Assembly: GCA_023055505.1 (NCBI GenBank)
Contig: JALIRH010000035.1
Location: 5,078,382 to 5,142,381, forward strand
Source: Callipepla californica brunnescens
Taxonomy: Eukaryota; Chordata; Aves; Galliformes; Odontophoridae
Direction: 5' to 3'
Length of the DNA stretch: 64,000 nucleotides
Positions 13,226-26,700 of the stretch are shown in pieces. The notes beneath the pieces are model-generated. The model made no database searches and was not told the DNA's origin. It saw only the letters and a list, made by a program, of their open reading frames with translations. The translations under genes and the position numbers were made by a program. The number at the start of each line of letters is the position of its first letter. Position 1 is the first letter of the stretch.

Positions 13226-14159
13226 CTGCCATTTGTCAGTGATGCCATCAATCTGGAGCTCTCCAGAATGACTCATGCTGTCTGGAGTCCATGTCAGCGT
13301 GTCCTGTAGGAACTCTGTTGTCTCCTACAGACAAGTGGCAGCAAATCATGCTTCAATTATTTTTGTATATCCTGATGAAGTACTGTGAAATACCGCTTTA
13401 ATTTCAGAGCACATCACACACTTGATGAACTCTGGCACAGCAGCAGTGAGGGCAAGCACTGTGTTGATTTCAGGGATGCAGCACGCGTTGCAAATGAGGC
13501 TTTGTGTCTGATTGCAGCTAACTATGTGGACGTAGGATATGACACTGCTAAGGAATACCCATTCAGATGTAAAAATGGTGTTGAACACCAGCTGATGCCC
13601 ATACAGGCTTTTTAATTTGTGTCTGTCCCCTTTCTGAATCCAGATGCGTCTCTACATAGGGAAAATTAATTACTCCTGTCTGGGTGTCAGTGCCATAGCG
13701 TTTGTACTGTACTCTTACCTCCTTTTTAACTTCTCTCCCAGCCTTCCCTTTTTGCTGAGTTATTCTCTATAACTCAGAAAAGTCTTTTTTGCATGTGCTG
13801 GTTCTAAAATCCATCCTGAATACTGAGTGGAGGAAACAAACTATCAGCCTTGAAGAACACTGTTTGCTGTCATTTTCCTGGGTGCTAAAACGAATGTGCT
13901 CTGGTTTCGACAGCATCTCATTTCTTGGTGAGCCTGGTGGCCTGGTCACTTCATTATCCTGTCTTCTTGCACAAGTACCAGGGAAATATAAATGCTTCTG
14001 TTTTCCAGCCTACCCTTGGGTGCTTCAGACGAATGCTTTCCAGAGCTGACCCACGCTGCCTTGTTTTATGTCAGACTGCAAAAGCTATAAATCCATTCAT
14101 CGCCCATCCGTTCAGGTTATCCTATTGCACCTGCAGCCCTTTTTAATGGCTTAAAAATA

Positions 14160-14310
14160 ACCAGGCCATGTGCTTTCGCTGGCAGGTACTTCACCAAATC
14201 AGTTAAAGCTTTATTTGTCTATTTATTTGTTTTCCCAAGAGGGCATTTGATTGCTGACAGCGTGAGTCAGGACAATTAAAGCTCGTGGTGAAATATTCCA
14301 GCTTCTGTGA
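14160..14310. promoter_or_regulatory. Candidate conserved non-coding element
   Basis: An AT-rich, non-repetitive block with TTTATTTGTCTATTTATTTG (forkhead-like), TGCTGAC followed by TGAGTCAG at 14263-14270 (MARE half-site and AP-1-like), and ACAATTAAAG. The look suggests an enhancer, but conservation cannot be tested from one sequence. Confidence 0.2.
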
Positions 14311-16791
14311 TACGGGGAGATTTGGAATGAGCTGTCCCTTAGTCATGCTGGGCAGCACAATTAACACTCCGAGTGCCGTTAGCTGGCAGCCTGCTATCTC
14401 TGTCCACTTGAGTTCCTCCTTTGCTCCTGGGAAGCAGAAGTGTGGTGCTGTCTGCTTATTCCACTTGGCTATTTGAAGCGGGGTTGAGAAGTGGATTTGG
14501 TGGCTGGGTGTATTTTTCCTTGTTTATTACGTTCCCCTCCTGACCCCGTAAATCCCAGGAATGCTGCCCCGGGCACTGGGTTAGGGTGGATGTTGACACA
14601 GGTGTAAGGCAGTGCTGCAGAAGCTGCCCTTCTCACTGGGGCTTCCTGTTTTTAACTGTAATTTATTTTGATGCAGAAGTCCTCAGTCCTTCTTGATCCC
14701 TCATTGCCATCTAAACGCATGGATTTTCACGTGCTCGCCATGAAGTCCCAGCTTGGCCTGTCCCAGGATGGTACAGTTTGCTTCTCCCAGCAGTGGGGAT
14801 GGACATTGCCTTGTGTTACCCAGGAGGGCTTAGGGTGCTGTGATGGCAAAGGAAAGCATGTAGAAACTAGTGCAGAGTGCTGATACTTGTTGAGCTGCCT
14901 TCCTGCCTGAGCCCTTCTCCCCCTGCCTGCCCTCTGGCTTTGCAGCTCTCTGCCATAGCCAGCAATTACTCGCTTGTCTGCTGCTTCTCTGAGAAGGTAC
15001 TGGCATCCTCTCATCTCTTATTATCTTGTACGTGGGCAAAACAGTGATAGGGGTACCACGCAGAATTTATGCGGGTGGAATCGCACCCAGAGAGATTTTA
15101 AAGGCAAGAGGAAAGGGATAAGGAATAGTATTTTTCACGTGATTGGGTCTGTAAGTGAAGAACTCTGGAAAGGGATCAGTTACCCGATATGTTTGTTTTT
15201 TTTTTTCCTACCCCAGCCTTGTAAAGCATGTAAGCATCTGCTTAAATTTCACTGAACTTCAGCATGAGGTGAAGCAGGCAGCTACCTGCATGCATGGTGT
15301 GTCTCCTGCAGCATGTTTCCCAGGGGCAGTGCAGGAGGGTGGGGGTCAGCAAAACACTTTGCAGAGGGGAGAATGAGTGCAGGAGTGCTCAAACCGAGCG
15401 GTGAGATCTACACAGCATGACTGCTCATCTGGCAGGTTGGACTGTGCTATCAATGTTTGACAGATAACATTTAATCTCGCTGTTTCAGGGAGATGTATGA
15501 GAGCTGTTCAGCCCCATTAGGCATAAGGTAGCTGTCCTGTAAAGTTCTGCGAGTAGAGCAAGAGCTTGGTTTTCATGCTGCTTTCTCAGGAGAGCAGCAG
15601 CAGCATCATGTCATGCCTGTCCTGACCGTGTTCATGGGCTTTGCAGGCTGGGGAAGTTGGGTGGCTGCCCCTCCTGTGCTGCCCTGCATTCCCCAGGCTG
15701 GTGTTTTCTTTCTGCTCTGTGCTTACCTGATTTCCTGGCTGTTGCTTCCTATCGTCTTGCTCTCAAAGCAAGGCCTGTCTTTGCAGAGGAGTGTGTTATC
15801 GTCCTCCCCAGCAGTGGCAGTGGGGAAGCAGGGGTTAAGCCAGCTCAGTTTCCTGCTCTACTTGCTCAGGTATGCAGAGGAGCAATAAAGAATGGCTGAT
15901 GAGGTGAGAGAGCAACAAGGCAGTGCGCTGAGCTTAGGGACCCTGCAGGATTCCACACTGGGAACCCTTCCTTTCTCATCATTTATTTTACATCATTTTT
16001 GATGCTAGATATTAATTCTTATGGAAAGGGCTGCCCTATCTGCTATCAGTCTTTTTTTTTCCTGCTGAGTCACTGCACATCTCAGCAGTCATTTGTGTGG
16101 CTTGCTTCCTGGTCTCATGCCTTCCTTCTCAGCTCCTGCATTTGATGTAAGTGTTCTGGTTCCAGGCCCCCAACTCAGCAGAACTCCATCAGATGGTCCT
16201 GAGCTTCGCTCCGTGGTTGGGGTGAGTGAGGCATGCATGAGCAGCAGGATCTACCCCCTGCTCAGTGCATTGCTATTCCTGTCATAATGCTAGCACTGAA
16301 AAATTAATAATCTTCCTACACAGTGGCAGTCTGCAAATGTGGACATAGCATCTTGTAGCAGAGGGCACAACAAACCTGGCTTGCTTTTGCTTTTTCTTGC
16401 ATTCCACTGCTGGCATGTGCTGAGGCGGTTTTAACACCTTTTGTGTTTTCCATCCTCTACAAAATGCATTTGGGAGGCAGTTTCCTTTTTTTTTTTTTGA
16501 ATATATTATTGGGTTTGGATCATCTATGCCTATGTAGTTCACTCCCCACCCCCTTTATGTCTTTAAAATTGGGTTGATGCTTGGGTGGGTATTTCAGGGA
16601 CTTTCTTGTGCTGCGTGGTGTAAGATGGAAGTGGTTACCTAAATGCACGGGGTTACGAGTGGTACAGCTAATGATTTTTGCCAGTGTGAGAATTCCTGGC
16701 TGACATTTTTTCACTTTGAAAATGCCCTTGCTCTCAGTCACAGGTTTATTCCTGTAACGCTTTTTGTTACTCATAGTTTGCTTTTCACATT

Positions 16792-16804
16792 AAAAAAAAA
16801 AAAA
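16792..16804. repeat. poly-A run (13)
   Basis: Thirteen consecutive A bases in an AT-rich setting. No AATAAA-type signal or retrogene body was seen upstream. Confidence 0.9.
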
Positions 16805-18614
16805 GCTTTGATTTCTTATTTTGACTGGTTTGTGTTACTTTTTCACAAAAGCACTCTTTTTCCTGAGCTCCAGCACTCACAATTCAGGTGATGCTGCATG
16901 ATGAAGCATTGCAGCACGCATACAACCTCAGGTCCCTGGTTCCAGCATCTGCCAAGCCAAGCTCAGGTGAATGTCCAGGATCTCAGTATGAAGTGGTGTC
17001 CGTGCACATCAGGATGACACAAAACCACAGAGGTTTTGCAGCACAGGAGATGTTCAAAGCCAAAAGGAGTTCTCTGGGAGAAACATAAAGGTCTTTTTCA
17101 TGCCCCCTTTGTGCAGCTGTGTCCCAGCAAGGGTGAACTGCAGTGGTGCTGGGGCCAAATGAGGTGTTTCCACCCTGTGCCCTTCATTAGGCCAACAGCA
17201 GTTCTTGCAGCACCTGGCTGCTGGTCAGTGGAAAGTTTGTCCTTTTAAAGGCATATTTGTTTTTTCTCCAGGGCAATATCTGTAGAGATGGGCAAGCACT
17301 TCTGCTGGCACGAGGAGGATGTGTCAACAGGCAGCTGGGGAGCAAATAGCAGAGCCCCTGCATGGCTTCTTATGGAAACCTCAGTGCTTCGATAGAAGCT
17401 CTGTCCTGAAGCTGTGCTAGATAGGCACTTGGATAGCACTGATACAAAAGCTGTCCTACTCTGAGTGGCCTTTGTGGTTAGAAGCTGCAGAACTTATTTC
17501 TTCCCTTAGCCTCGGTCCTCCTCTGAAATATTGGACAAGTTATTTGAGCTGTCAGCTCATGGGGTTTTGGAAAAATGGAGGTATGCTCTTTGCTCACCTC
17601 TTGTCTGCTGTGATGTAGATAGTCTTTGCTGTGACATTTTATGGCCTCCTGGCATACTCAGGTATAGCTCAGCATCGTAGGGGTTGCTGAGCACCAGACA
17701 ATAGTGCTTATGATCAGAAGCCATTATAATACAGGTTACACGTGGTGTTTCATTTTTGTGCTTCTTGGCATAGCCTTTGGAGTTCATGCTTTGTTTTATG
17801 ATATGCCATTTCTCAGTCTCTCCTCCAAAAAGAAAAATAAAGCTAAATTAGACCGAAGCCTTGGCTAATTGTTCTTTCTCTATTCATCTCCGTGGCAGCA
17901 GGAAACCTAGCAGCAGGGTTTCCATTCACAGCAGACATGTGTGCCAGCTTGAATGCTTTTGTACCAAAAATGCATACGTGGGTGTTGAAGGTGAAAATGA
18001 TTGGGTAGTAGTGGTTGCAGCTGTATCCTTGAGAGCTCGAGGAGGGGAGATCGATGATCTCTTTCCTGTACTATTTTTTTTTTGTAATTGAAGTCTGCAC
18101 CAGCACTGGGTCTGTTTGTAGCACTGATATTGGTTCTGCACAGGGTAAGGGTGGGAAGTGTGTAACACCTTTAATTTTGGTCTGCAGGTTCTGCTTCCAC
18201 TTCTCACCCCTTCTTATTTACTGCGCTGCTGCCACTTGTTTCTTCATGTTGTGCAGCAGATAAACGGTCCTGGCAGATTTGTCCTGGTTACTCCTTTACT
18301 TTCCCATCCGTGTTAGCTTGTTCAGGATACACATCTCTCTGCTGCAGCAGAAATAACTGCAATATGGTTAGCACTCAGTGTGCCCATATGACCCCTACCT
18401 GGTTAGATATGTCCTTAATGCCTTATTATAGCTGTAGATCCCAATTTAATTCATTTTAGGGGGTCAAGAACCATGCAATAGAAATAACAACAGTGCAGCA
18501 TATTAACAGTGATCTATAGGCACGGATAGAACTGAGCATTTTCCTCCTTTTTGCTGTTGATACCGTTGGCATAGAGTGAGAGTAGAGGTGCTGTGTTGTG
18601 AACAGAATGCTAGG

Positions 18615-18632
18615 ATGGCTGGAATGGCTGGA
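18615..18632. repeat. Perfect 9-bp tandem duplication
   Basis: ATGGCTGGA occurs twice head to tail without mismatch. Likely a replication-slippage event. Confidence 0.85.
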
Positions 18633-20360
18633 ACTACTCTTCAGTTATTTGCTTATGCTTGCTTATCTTTCTTTATTTGATCAATCAAGTTCTGGTGTCC
18701 CAGAGCTCATTTCCATTCTCTTTCCCTGGCGGTGATCACGAGCAAGTCTTCTCTGGATGTTTTTCTCCCCTGATTTCTCCCACAGAGTGTCCCACAGCCA
18801 TGTGCACCTCTGTGGCTGCAGTCAGCTGGGCAGGTGGGAGGCATCGCTGTGGGTGGGTGCCCAGCTCTGTGCAGGGATTTGGCTTTCCCAAGTTGTAAGT
18901 GTTGTTTTTTGCTATGAGAGTTCCCGTGTTAGCAGCACACGGGGCTAATTGCAAGTGATGAGTTGACTGCGCTTGATCACTTCATGCACTGAACATTTTT
19001 CCTGTATGTGGTTGGATTAGGAAGGTTTGCATTTGCCGTGGCTTTGTGTTACCTCTGAACTACAAGTAAATGAGAAGTGAGCCCAGATGAATGTCCTTGG
19101 ATCGAGGTTGAGGTCACGCTTTGTAATTTTGGGGTGAATTTAAAACTTTTCCGTATTTGGATTAGCTGTAAACAGATGGTTTGTGTTACTGATTTGTATT
19201 ATGGTACTTAAGGGCTCCAGTGGAGACTGGAACTGCTTTTGTTGGGCAGAGAGGAAGCCATGATGTGAGACCTTGCCCAGAAAGAGCCTGTGCTCAAACT
19301 TCAGGGCAGTTCATTAATTGTAAATGAGAGGCTAGTGCTCTTTTCCCCTGGAGTCGGTTTACTCCACGTGTTCCTGAATCAAACCAGAGGAAGCCAAGTG
19401 AAGAACGGAGCATTTCGTACTTCTTTTCTTACTCGGGGCAAAAGTGATAAGAGCAGCTTATTTAAAGAATAAGTTTTCTAATTGACTGTCACTGTGTTCT
19501 GGAAGAAAATACCGAGCACTTACTGAAACAACGTCTGTTATGTGCTGCCAAAGCAAAGAGCAGCTTTGTCCAATAATACATGTATGCAGAATCGTGAGGA
19601 TTCTGTGATTTTTTTTAATAAACCTTTTTAATAACCGAGAGCGTGGCTCAGAGCATGTGGAAGCTGAATATTCCTTTTGTAAAGGGTTCAAAGAAATGCT
19701 AGTTTTGCAAAACCTGAGTGTGAATTACTAAGGCCAAGTTCAACAGAGCCCTTAGGTACCATTGCAGCCCCATGCAGAGCGTGGTGGGTGTCTTGTCCTG
19801 AAGGACATTGTGATGGGTGTTCCTGAGCTGAGATGAAGCACAGCTGGGTGAGGCTGGGTCCACAAAGCTGCCAGTGTTATTGCAGAAGAGCAGAGCTGTC
19901 CTTGAGAGGTCTGTGCTTGTGGTACAGCTGCATGGCACAAAGGAGCATCTGCAGCTCAGCTCCTGCTGCCCCATCCCAGCAGTTCTCAGACCATCACTGA
20001 TGAATCAGGAGCTGATAATCGTGGTGTAAACATCTAGAAATAGGCAACAGATGCATCCTTGTCAGTGCAGGTAGCGTGCAGAGTCATTCAGAGGAATTTA
20101 GGTTGGTTTCTGCTGACTCATATTTGAATAATGGCATAGGATTCCTTAAATGGTTCCTTTGTTGTAATGTAGTGTTTGTGTTAGTTTTCCTTACGCAGTG
20201 GCTTCCCAAATAATCAAATTTTGGCTTCCTAATGGCGAACTTACATCAAAAGTGTCCACTGCAGCTTTCAACTTAGCACAATCAATCACAGTAAACCATT
20301 TAGTTATGCCAGGTTTTCATTTTGCGGTCAGGGATTAAATCCAGTCCCATTTACTGTTTG

Positions 20361-20394
20361 TTTATTTATGAGGTGCGTTTATTTATGAGGTGTG
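20361..20394. repeat. 17-bp tandem duplication
   Basis: TTTATTTATGAGGTGCG is followed directly by TTTATTTATGAGGTGTG. Two adjacent 17-base copies with one difference, so a fairly recent local duplication. Confidence 0.9.
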
Positions 20395-21202
20395 CTGACC
20401 TTGCAGGTCCTTTCCACCTTCTCTCTGTGTGAACCTTGAGACAGACTTCAGAAATCTTATTTTATATAATACAGATAGACATAATGTAATCAGCAAGGTG
20501 TTGACAATGTTGATTTAAAAGATGGGAAATTAAATTCTCTTTCAGGTCAGCACTGTCAGCCTTCAATTCCCATCTCGTTTCATTGTCCCCGGGGCTCTCG
20601 AGCTATCTCCACTTTCCATATTGCATGATTATTTGTTCCTTTCCACTGTATTATTTTAATTTCATGGTTATAGAGTTTGCTTGGAAAATTGGGTTGGCGG
20701 AGGGTGGGTGTTTTCTGGTTTCTTTTTTTCCCCTATCTCTTTCATGATAGTGTGGTGTAAGCTTGAGGCCAGAAAGAAAGAGATAGTGATGTTTCTTTCT
20801 GGATTCCACCTTCTTGTCCAGGTGCTTATGCACTGGACTGAGGGTTTTTTGCACTGTGCTTCAGCTGGAGTGAATTCTCAGAGCCTAAAGCAGCCCCGTA
20901 TCTAATTTGTCTGCAAAACATCTTGCTCATCCTCCCAGAGGTGCCCGTAAAGCACTGCCTCTTGAACTTGCAGCAGCGCATCGCAGTTCTGTTCTGGTTG
21001 CTATCTGCTGCCTCTGCTCGTCGCCCCTCTCTTGAGCAGTATCTGTTAACAGTGTCAAAACTGGAGAGTGCTCATTGAAGACCGACACGGTTGCTAGGAG
21101 CAAGGAAGATGAGCCAAGTGGATGCACAGTTCCCTGCAAGCAATGCAAAGATTAATCTGCAGAGCGTTGTCAACGCCCTGATGAAGTCTGTGTTATTTTG
21201 GC

Positions 21203-21216
21203 TTTTTTTTTTTTTT
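21203..21216. repeat. poly-T run (14)
   Basis: Fourteen consecutive T bases; simple mononucleotide repeat. Confidence 0.9.
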
Positions 21217-23663
21217 CTGTGCAAATTATTGGAGCTGCATAAATACCACTTTTTATCAGATAGCATTTGAAGGTCGTTGATTTTAAGTATAGATTTATGT
21301 CAGCAAAGGCCTTATTTAAATTTGGCTTTTTGGGTAGAATTTGCATCTCAGAAGCATCGCTTTCTGTGGAGCTCTAAATCCTCGTGAATCATCGCTTCCA
21401 TGGGGCAGAGCTGTGCTTTTCTGTGGGCTGAGAAACCTCCCGGCACAACGGCAGTGCTGTATAAATAATAAATAAACGAATAAATCAGTTATCATCGGCT
21501 CTTGCCTCCTAAATTGAGGTCAGAAAGAAAAGTCATTTGAGGGAGAAGCAGCAGGGAACGCTGAGCTGCCTGCTGTCCCATGGGGGGGAGTGCAACCTAA
21601 AGATCGGGCTTGGCATTTAATTTAAGAAATATATGGCCGGTCTGAAATGAGTATCTGTCAGGCAGACAATTAAGTGTGTGATATGAGGAGTGTGGCGTTC
21701 ACAGTGCCTGATGCTGCTGTGCTAGTGCGTGGCTTTCAAGCCATCAGGCATCTCTGGATGTAATCTGTCAGCACCTCGTGTTCTCCCAGAGCAGAGCCAT
21801 CAATCTGTGCATCCTCAGCAGCAAGGTGGCATCAGGGCTGTGGGTGTCCAGCAGTGGGACGTGCCAGAGGGCCTAAGGAAGGGGAGCACTTCTTGGAGGA
21901 ACCCAACCATGCTCCAGCATCTCGGTCCTTTCTCCTCCCCAGTTTTCTTGGAGGAGCTCTTCCCGCAGACGTATCTTTGCGACTCTTTATGTCTCACCCA
22001 AGAACAAGTGTGGAAACAGGCGGTGTTTGGGGATGTGTGAGTCCTTCAAACCTCGAAGGAAAGCTGTCTGGTAGTACTTAGCGTATCACACACTCAGTAG
22101 CAGCAGGGCAGATGGGATGTTACCTGTGCATCTGTGCTTACCCAGTGCTGGTGGCACCAATGGGCTTTGGCTCCTCATAAGCAGTGCCACGATGAATGGT
22201 GGGTACCAAATTGGGTTTGAGAGCGTGGAAATAGGCATTAGGTGTTTCTTGATACAGATGTACAAGCTCTGACTTGAAATTCATAAACCTGACCTAGTAG
22301 AGAACTTGAAAGAATGGGTGTGAAAGAGAGCTGTGCCTTTTGTGAAATGTCCTGTAAACATTTGTTCCAGTACATTTGATTCTCAATTTACACCAAAGAA
22401 GGATTCAGTCATTTGAAGGGAGATTGCTTAATGACCTCTGTGCAGGCAGAGCTGTGATTAGTGTAACAGTGTAGGCTGTTTGATGGGCACGGAGAGCTGC
22501 GGAGCAGCTGAGGAAGTGGCACTTAAAATAAAATGGTGTTTCTGTCATTATGGGTCATATTAAATTTGTAGCAAATTTTCAGTTTGCAAAATGTGTCAGT
22601 GCCATTGAGCAGCGAATATCTGTGTATATAATATTCCTAGCTTATCTTTAAGTGGAGCCCTCTGACAGCTTGGAAATGTCCTCCTCCAAGCAGTGTTGCT
22701 CCAGGGCTTTGTTTCGTTTCTGTTCTGCTCTACCCTGGATAGTGACAGAGGACAGGAGGTGTCACACCACCCAGCTCCTTTCCTTCTGTCTTCAGGATAA
22801 ATCGTACCTGGAAGCAGGCAGCCATCCTTACCGTAACATCCCTTTGGTCTCATAGGCTGCTTCCATACTCCTCTGATTGTTTACTAGCTGTGTGCAGCAA
22901 TTAAAGGCTGAGCAAGTTCGTCACCACTTAAAACACTGAATTGAGACTTGATATCGGTGGTTCCTGTGGCTCATTTAGCTGTGGATTCTTCGGAGTGTGT
23001 GTACTTACCTAGAGGCAGGAGGCACGGTGTCCTTGGGCAGCCCTGCGGTACTGGCAGCGTTTCAGACGTGTGGGAAGTTGATTTGTCAAAAGGAAAGCAT
23101 TGGCTTTGGTGGGAAACGCTATTAAGAAAACAGATTTCTGATGGGAAATCCAGGGGGGATTGGCGTAAACCCGAGGAGTGTCTGGTGAATTGATTTGTAA
23201 TCCGAAGCGATCATAAAGATGTGAATTCAGTCTTATTGTTTTCAAGTCGTACAGCTGAGGAAGCATGCGTTTTGATAAGCTGTTTGTTTTAATTGTGTGT
23301 GCAGTGCTGATTAGCAGATGGGTTGCTCTCAGTGAAAAAATGGTGATCTACGAATAGAAGTCTGCCTGAATCTTGTGTGCTCGTGAGGCCTCAGTGACCC
23401 TGGACCTTCCATTGGCCTTTGGTGCTTCAGATCAGCACTGTCATGAGGGGTTTGAAAGGCAGCTTATCTGAAGAAGAGTTAACCTCAGTTTATCATGGTA
23501 GATTTGAGTGCATCCCTGCTGAGCCAGGGTGCTGGAGGTGCCAGCTTTGCTCAGGGCATCTGTCTGAGCAAACAGCGATTCATTAAAACAGACTTCAAGT
23601 TTTTCTGTGCTTTGAGACTTGTGAAGGTGACCAAGTATCAAACGTGTCTGTCCTCCTTTTCAG

Positions 23664-23772
23664 AATGATGAAGTCCTCTCTACATTCAAAAGATGACGAC
23701 TTTGTGCCAGAGCTTCAGAGAAGCATCCATCCCCGAGAGAGGCCAGACTGGGAGGAGACCCTCAGCGCGATG
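23664..23772 (+). CDS. ARHGAP32: ARHGAP32 coding exon A (N-terminal linker, before PX domain)
   Basis: This is a 109-nt internal exon. A pyrimidine-rich acceptor (gtcctccttttcag) precedes it and the donor is ATG|gtaaaa. The first base completes a codon split after its second base (phase 2); 36 full codons follow and the exon ends in phase 0. The product begins MMKSSLHSKDDDFVPEL, continues with a basic HPRERP stretch and ends DWEETLSAM. This matches about residues 40-75 of human ARHGAP32 as I remember it, with the conserved blocks DDFVPEL and HPRERPDWEETLSAM. It is the acidic-then-basic linker of the long PX-RICS isoform; no catalytic residues lie here. Two ATG codons in tandem open the full-codon part, where the mammalian protein has Lys-Met, so a transcript with a non-coding upstream exon could start translation here. 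The exon carrying the missing split codon was not identified. Confidence 0.95.
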
Positions 23773-26700
23773 GTAAAACATTTTTATTGCACGAGTTTTG
23801 TTCGGGGTGCTCGGCACTGCCAGCTCTTGTGTTTTATATTATGCTTTGATTCCTCTTCCACGAACTTCAGATCTGAAAATGGGTTGTGTAGTAGTTTCAG
23901 TGAGACCAAAATACTTGCCTTCCTCTGGCGCTTTGTCAAGGGGAGAGAGAAGGAGCACGCATAACGCTTCTGCCCTATTAATACGTGCCCCAAAGCAGCT
24001 CTAGTAACCAATTAAAAGGTCCATAATGTCACAACGATTTTCAGTCTGCATTAACCTCGTTTTCAGCAAGACTTTGGAGCATGAAGGGAGCTTCTTGTAA
24101 AAACATGCTCTTTGAAGCGTGCAGCCTTGTGGAGGAATATGGTTTTAGCAAAATGCTGTTGAAGTCTACGGCAATGAAATGTTAGCCTGAAAGCCAGCCT
24201 GCCATCAGAGGGAAAGGAATTGCAGAAAAGCAAGCACGAAGGTGCTGCTCTCCATCATGACAGTACAAGTGGGCAGTGGGCCACAGACTTCTCTGTTACC
24301 CTGATTTGTTTTGTTTTTAAATAGATGAGTGGATTACCCCTCTCTGCCTGTCCTTCCTCTTTTCCCAGCTCCTCTAACGTTTGTGGAACATGGACGGGGG
24401 ATGGTTACTTTATTTAGCTGCCAAATAAGGCAGTCTGATTAGGTGGTTTTGTGGGTTTATCTTACCTCAAAGACATTTGACCTCCCTTGCTTCTGTCCAG
24501 GTGTCCTGTCTGCCTCGTTATTTTCATGTATTCTAAACTGCTTCATTAGCATACTAAGCAGGAGAGGAAATTGCATTCTGTGACAGACCTTGGACGGGGG
24601 GAAGTTCTGAATGTTCCCAGGTGGGATGGCTGCTGTTGGAGGGGGCAGTCCATCTGCATGGCTGGAGTTACTGTGATGAGAGACCAGTGACAGCTTTTCC
24701 TCTGCATCAGATGAAGTGGCAGTGGCAGGGCGTCAGCCTGGAAAAGCCATATGTTTCTGTTCCTGACTCCCAGCAGCGCAGCAGCAGCATGATGAGAGGT
24801 GGGCTGGGTTTAGCTGCACTGCAAAGGCAGTCAGAGCCATTTGATGGATGGGCAGAGAAGCTCAGGTGCTGTATGGGAAATCCACGCTGAGCTGGTTCTC
24901 TCTTTAGCTTGGTTAAGGAAAGGAAGGTCAGAGGCCTTTGTGGATGAACCTCCAACTTCTTTGGGGAGATGTGGGGGAAGAAACAGTTTTTGATGTTGGT
25001 GAATAGTTTGTTCTTTTCCCTTTGGATTTGCAGTGCTGTTGATAAACATTAGAGTTGTTTCACTGCAGCACTGCTGTAAGTGCCAGTGTCTCCATGACTG
25101 GGATTGTATGCGGACCCATTATGATGTTCTGTAGTACTTCTTACACCTTACTGACTGTTACTATTACCAGCAGCATGTAATTCGAAGGTATGAGTTGTGC
25201 TGTTGTGATTTAGTGTCAGCAGTGCCATGAAATGGGATTGTAACTCCATCTTGCTTGTCTGGAAGCATAGCAGCAGACATATTCCTTTAGGTTTTCTCAG
25301 TCTTTGCCTGACAACGTGGGATTCCTAGTGCTCCCATAGAGGATCCAATTAGCAAGTTCTTCTTTGTCTAGAAGCATCGACCTTGTCACATATGCATTTG
25401 TGTTCTCTGTAGCAGTACCTTCCCAGATGACCTTTAAAAGGAAGGATGCAGAGTACCCAGCCTTAACATTGTGCCCTACAGTGAGAGAGCGTGCATTTCA
25501 ACTTGCTTTACTTTCGCAGGCTGAACAAGCCTTTCTGAGACACAGCTTAAGTGAACCAGCGCTATTCACGAAGCCGTAGAAGAATCCAGCAAGACAGACA
25601 AAGCAAACAGAGCACTGGGAGCCCAGTGGAACATGAATGTTCATCCCAACGGATTATTTAAGGTTTAAAGCACCATTAGTGTCCGGCTGGATCAGATAAA
25701 GTACATTTTGGGTGAAATATTCATTACATATAGTTCAGAAAATGTATTATTCCCTCACTCTAAGGCAGGTATTTATGTTAACAATAAGTAAGACAACCAA
25801 GTGTTTGTTTTAAAAGCATTATCAAACCCTCTGCACCACAGTGATAGCATTTTGTTTCAAATTCTACTTTCAGACCAAAAAACTTGAAACCAAGACAGAG
25901 CTCTGGCCTTGCTAGCATTTTGTTCTGCTGGTGTTTTCCTGTTCTACTCAACTCCAAGCTTATCTGCTCTTAGTTTTGACTTCTAGCAGTTGGTGCTTCC
26001 TAGGTGTGCTTCTTTATCTGCAGGTGATTTTTTTTTGCTTCTCTCTGCACTAGGCAGCAGATCTCAGCAGTGCTGCCTGTGTGAGAGCACTGCCTGTTCT
26101 AATCAGCATCACTCAGCCAGCAGAGCGTGCTGCTGCCTCAGAGCACGGAGCTCCTTAGCACCCCGCAGCCAGGACTCACATGGGTCACTGTTTGACATGG
26201 TGTTGTCTGTAACCTCAAGGTGTGTCTCACTCAGGAATACACTCCCTAATTCAGTCCCTACCTGTGACACAAGTTAGCTAGCATACCTCGATTGTTATTT
26301 TAGTCACTTGGTGGGTTTTTTTGTTTTTTCTTCAAGAAAATTCAGGTCTGAGATTTGCTGCACAGCAGCTCAGTGTGGTGGAGCACAGGGCTGAGTGTAA
26401 AAAGTCTGAACCTGTACTTACAGTGACTTGGCTCTGTGCTTGTGGTGGCGTTCTGACCTCATGCATCATTGAATACGTGGTAGATGGATGTAAAAAACCT
26501 CACTTGCCCACGTTTACTGTGTTAAGTGAATCAAATTTCCATTTTCAGCCTCTGCCTAATGGCCAGTCAGGAGGTGGGACTTACAGGATGCTTTCCTGCT
26601 GAGAATTAACACTGTCACTTTGGACTCTTTGCTTAACCACTGCATCTTCTGTATTTGTTTCTCTCCTGATCACTTTAATCATGACCCTTCCTTGCTCTCT

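Larger units (their letters stand above)
8441..23663 (+). other. Non-coding: intron sequence upstream of exon A
   Basis: No coding exon was recognised until 23664. The region contains poly-T/A runs at 10605-10614, 15196-15206, 16792-16804 and 21203-21216, short tandem duplications at 13204-13225, 18615-18632 and 20361-20394, and an octamer at 21339-21346. The 14160-14310 block is AT-rich with AP-1-like and MARE-like motifs. No mobile element could be named. A stretch at 13385-13615 is open on both strands but matches nothing I know. Confidence 0.7.

Noticed and set aside
1..23663. Exon for the first ~39 residues of ARHGAP32
   Set aside because: I looked for a phase-2-ending exon rich in Glu/Asp codons matching the known N-terminus and found none, so it is probably left of the window.
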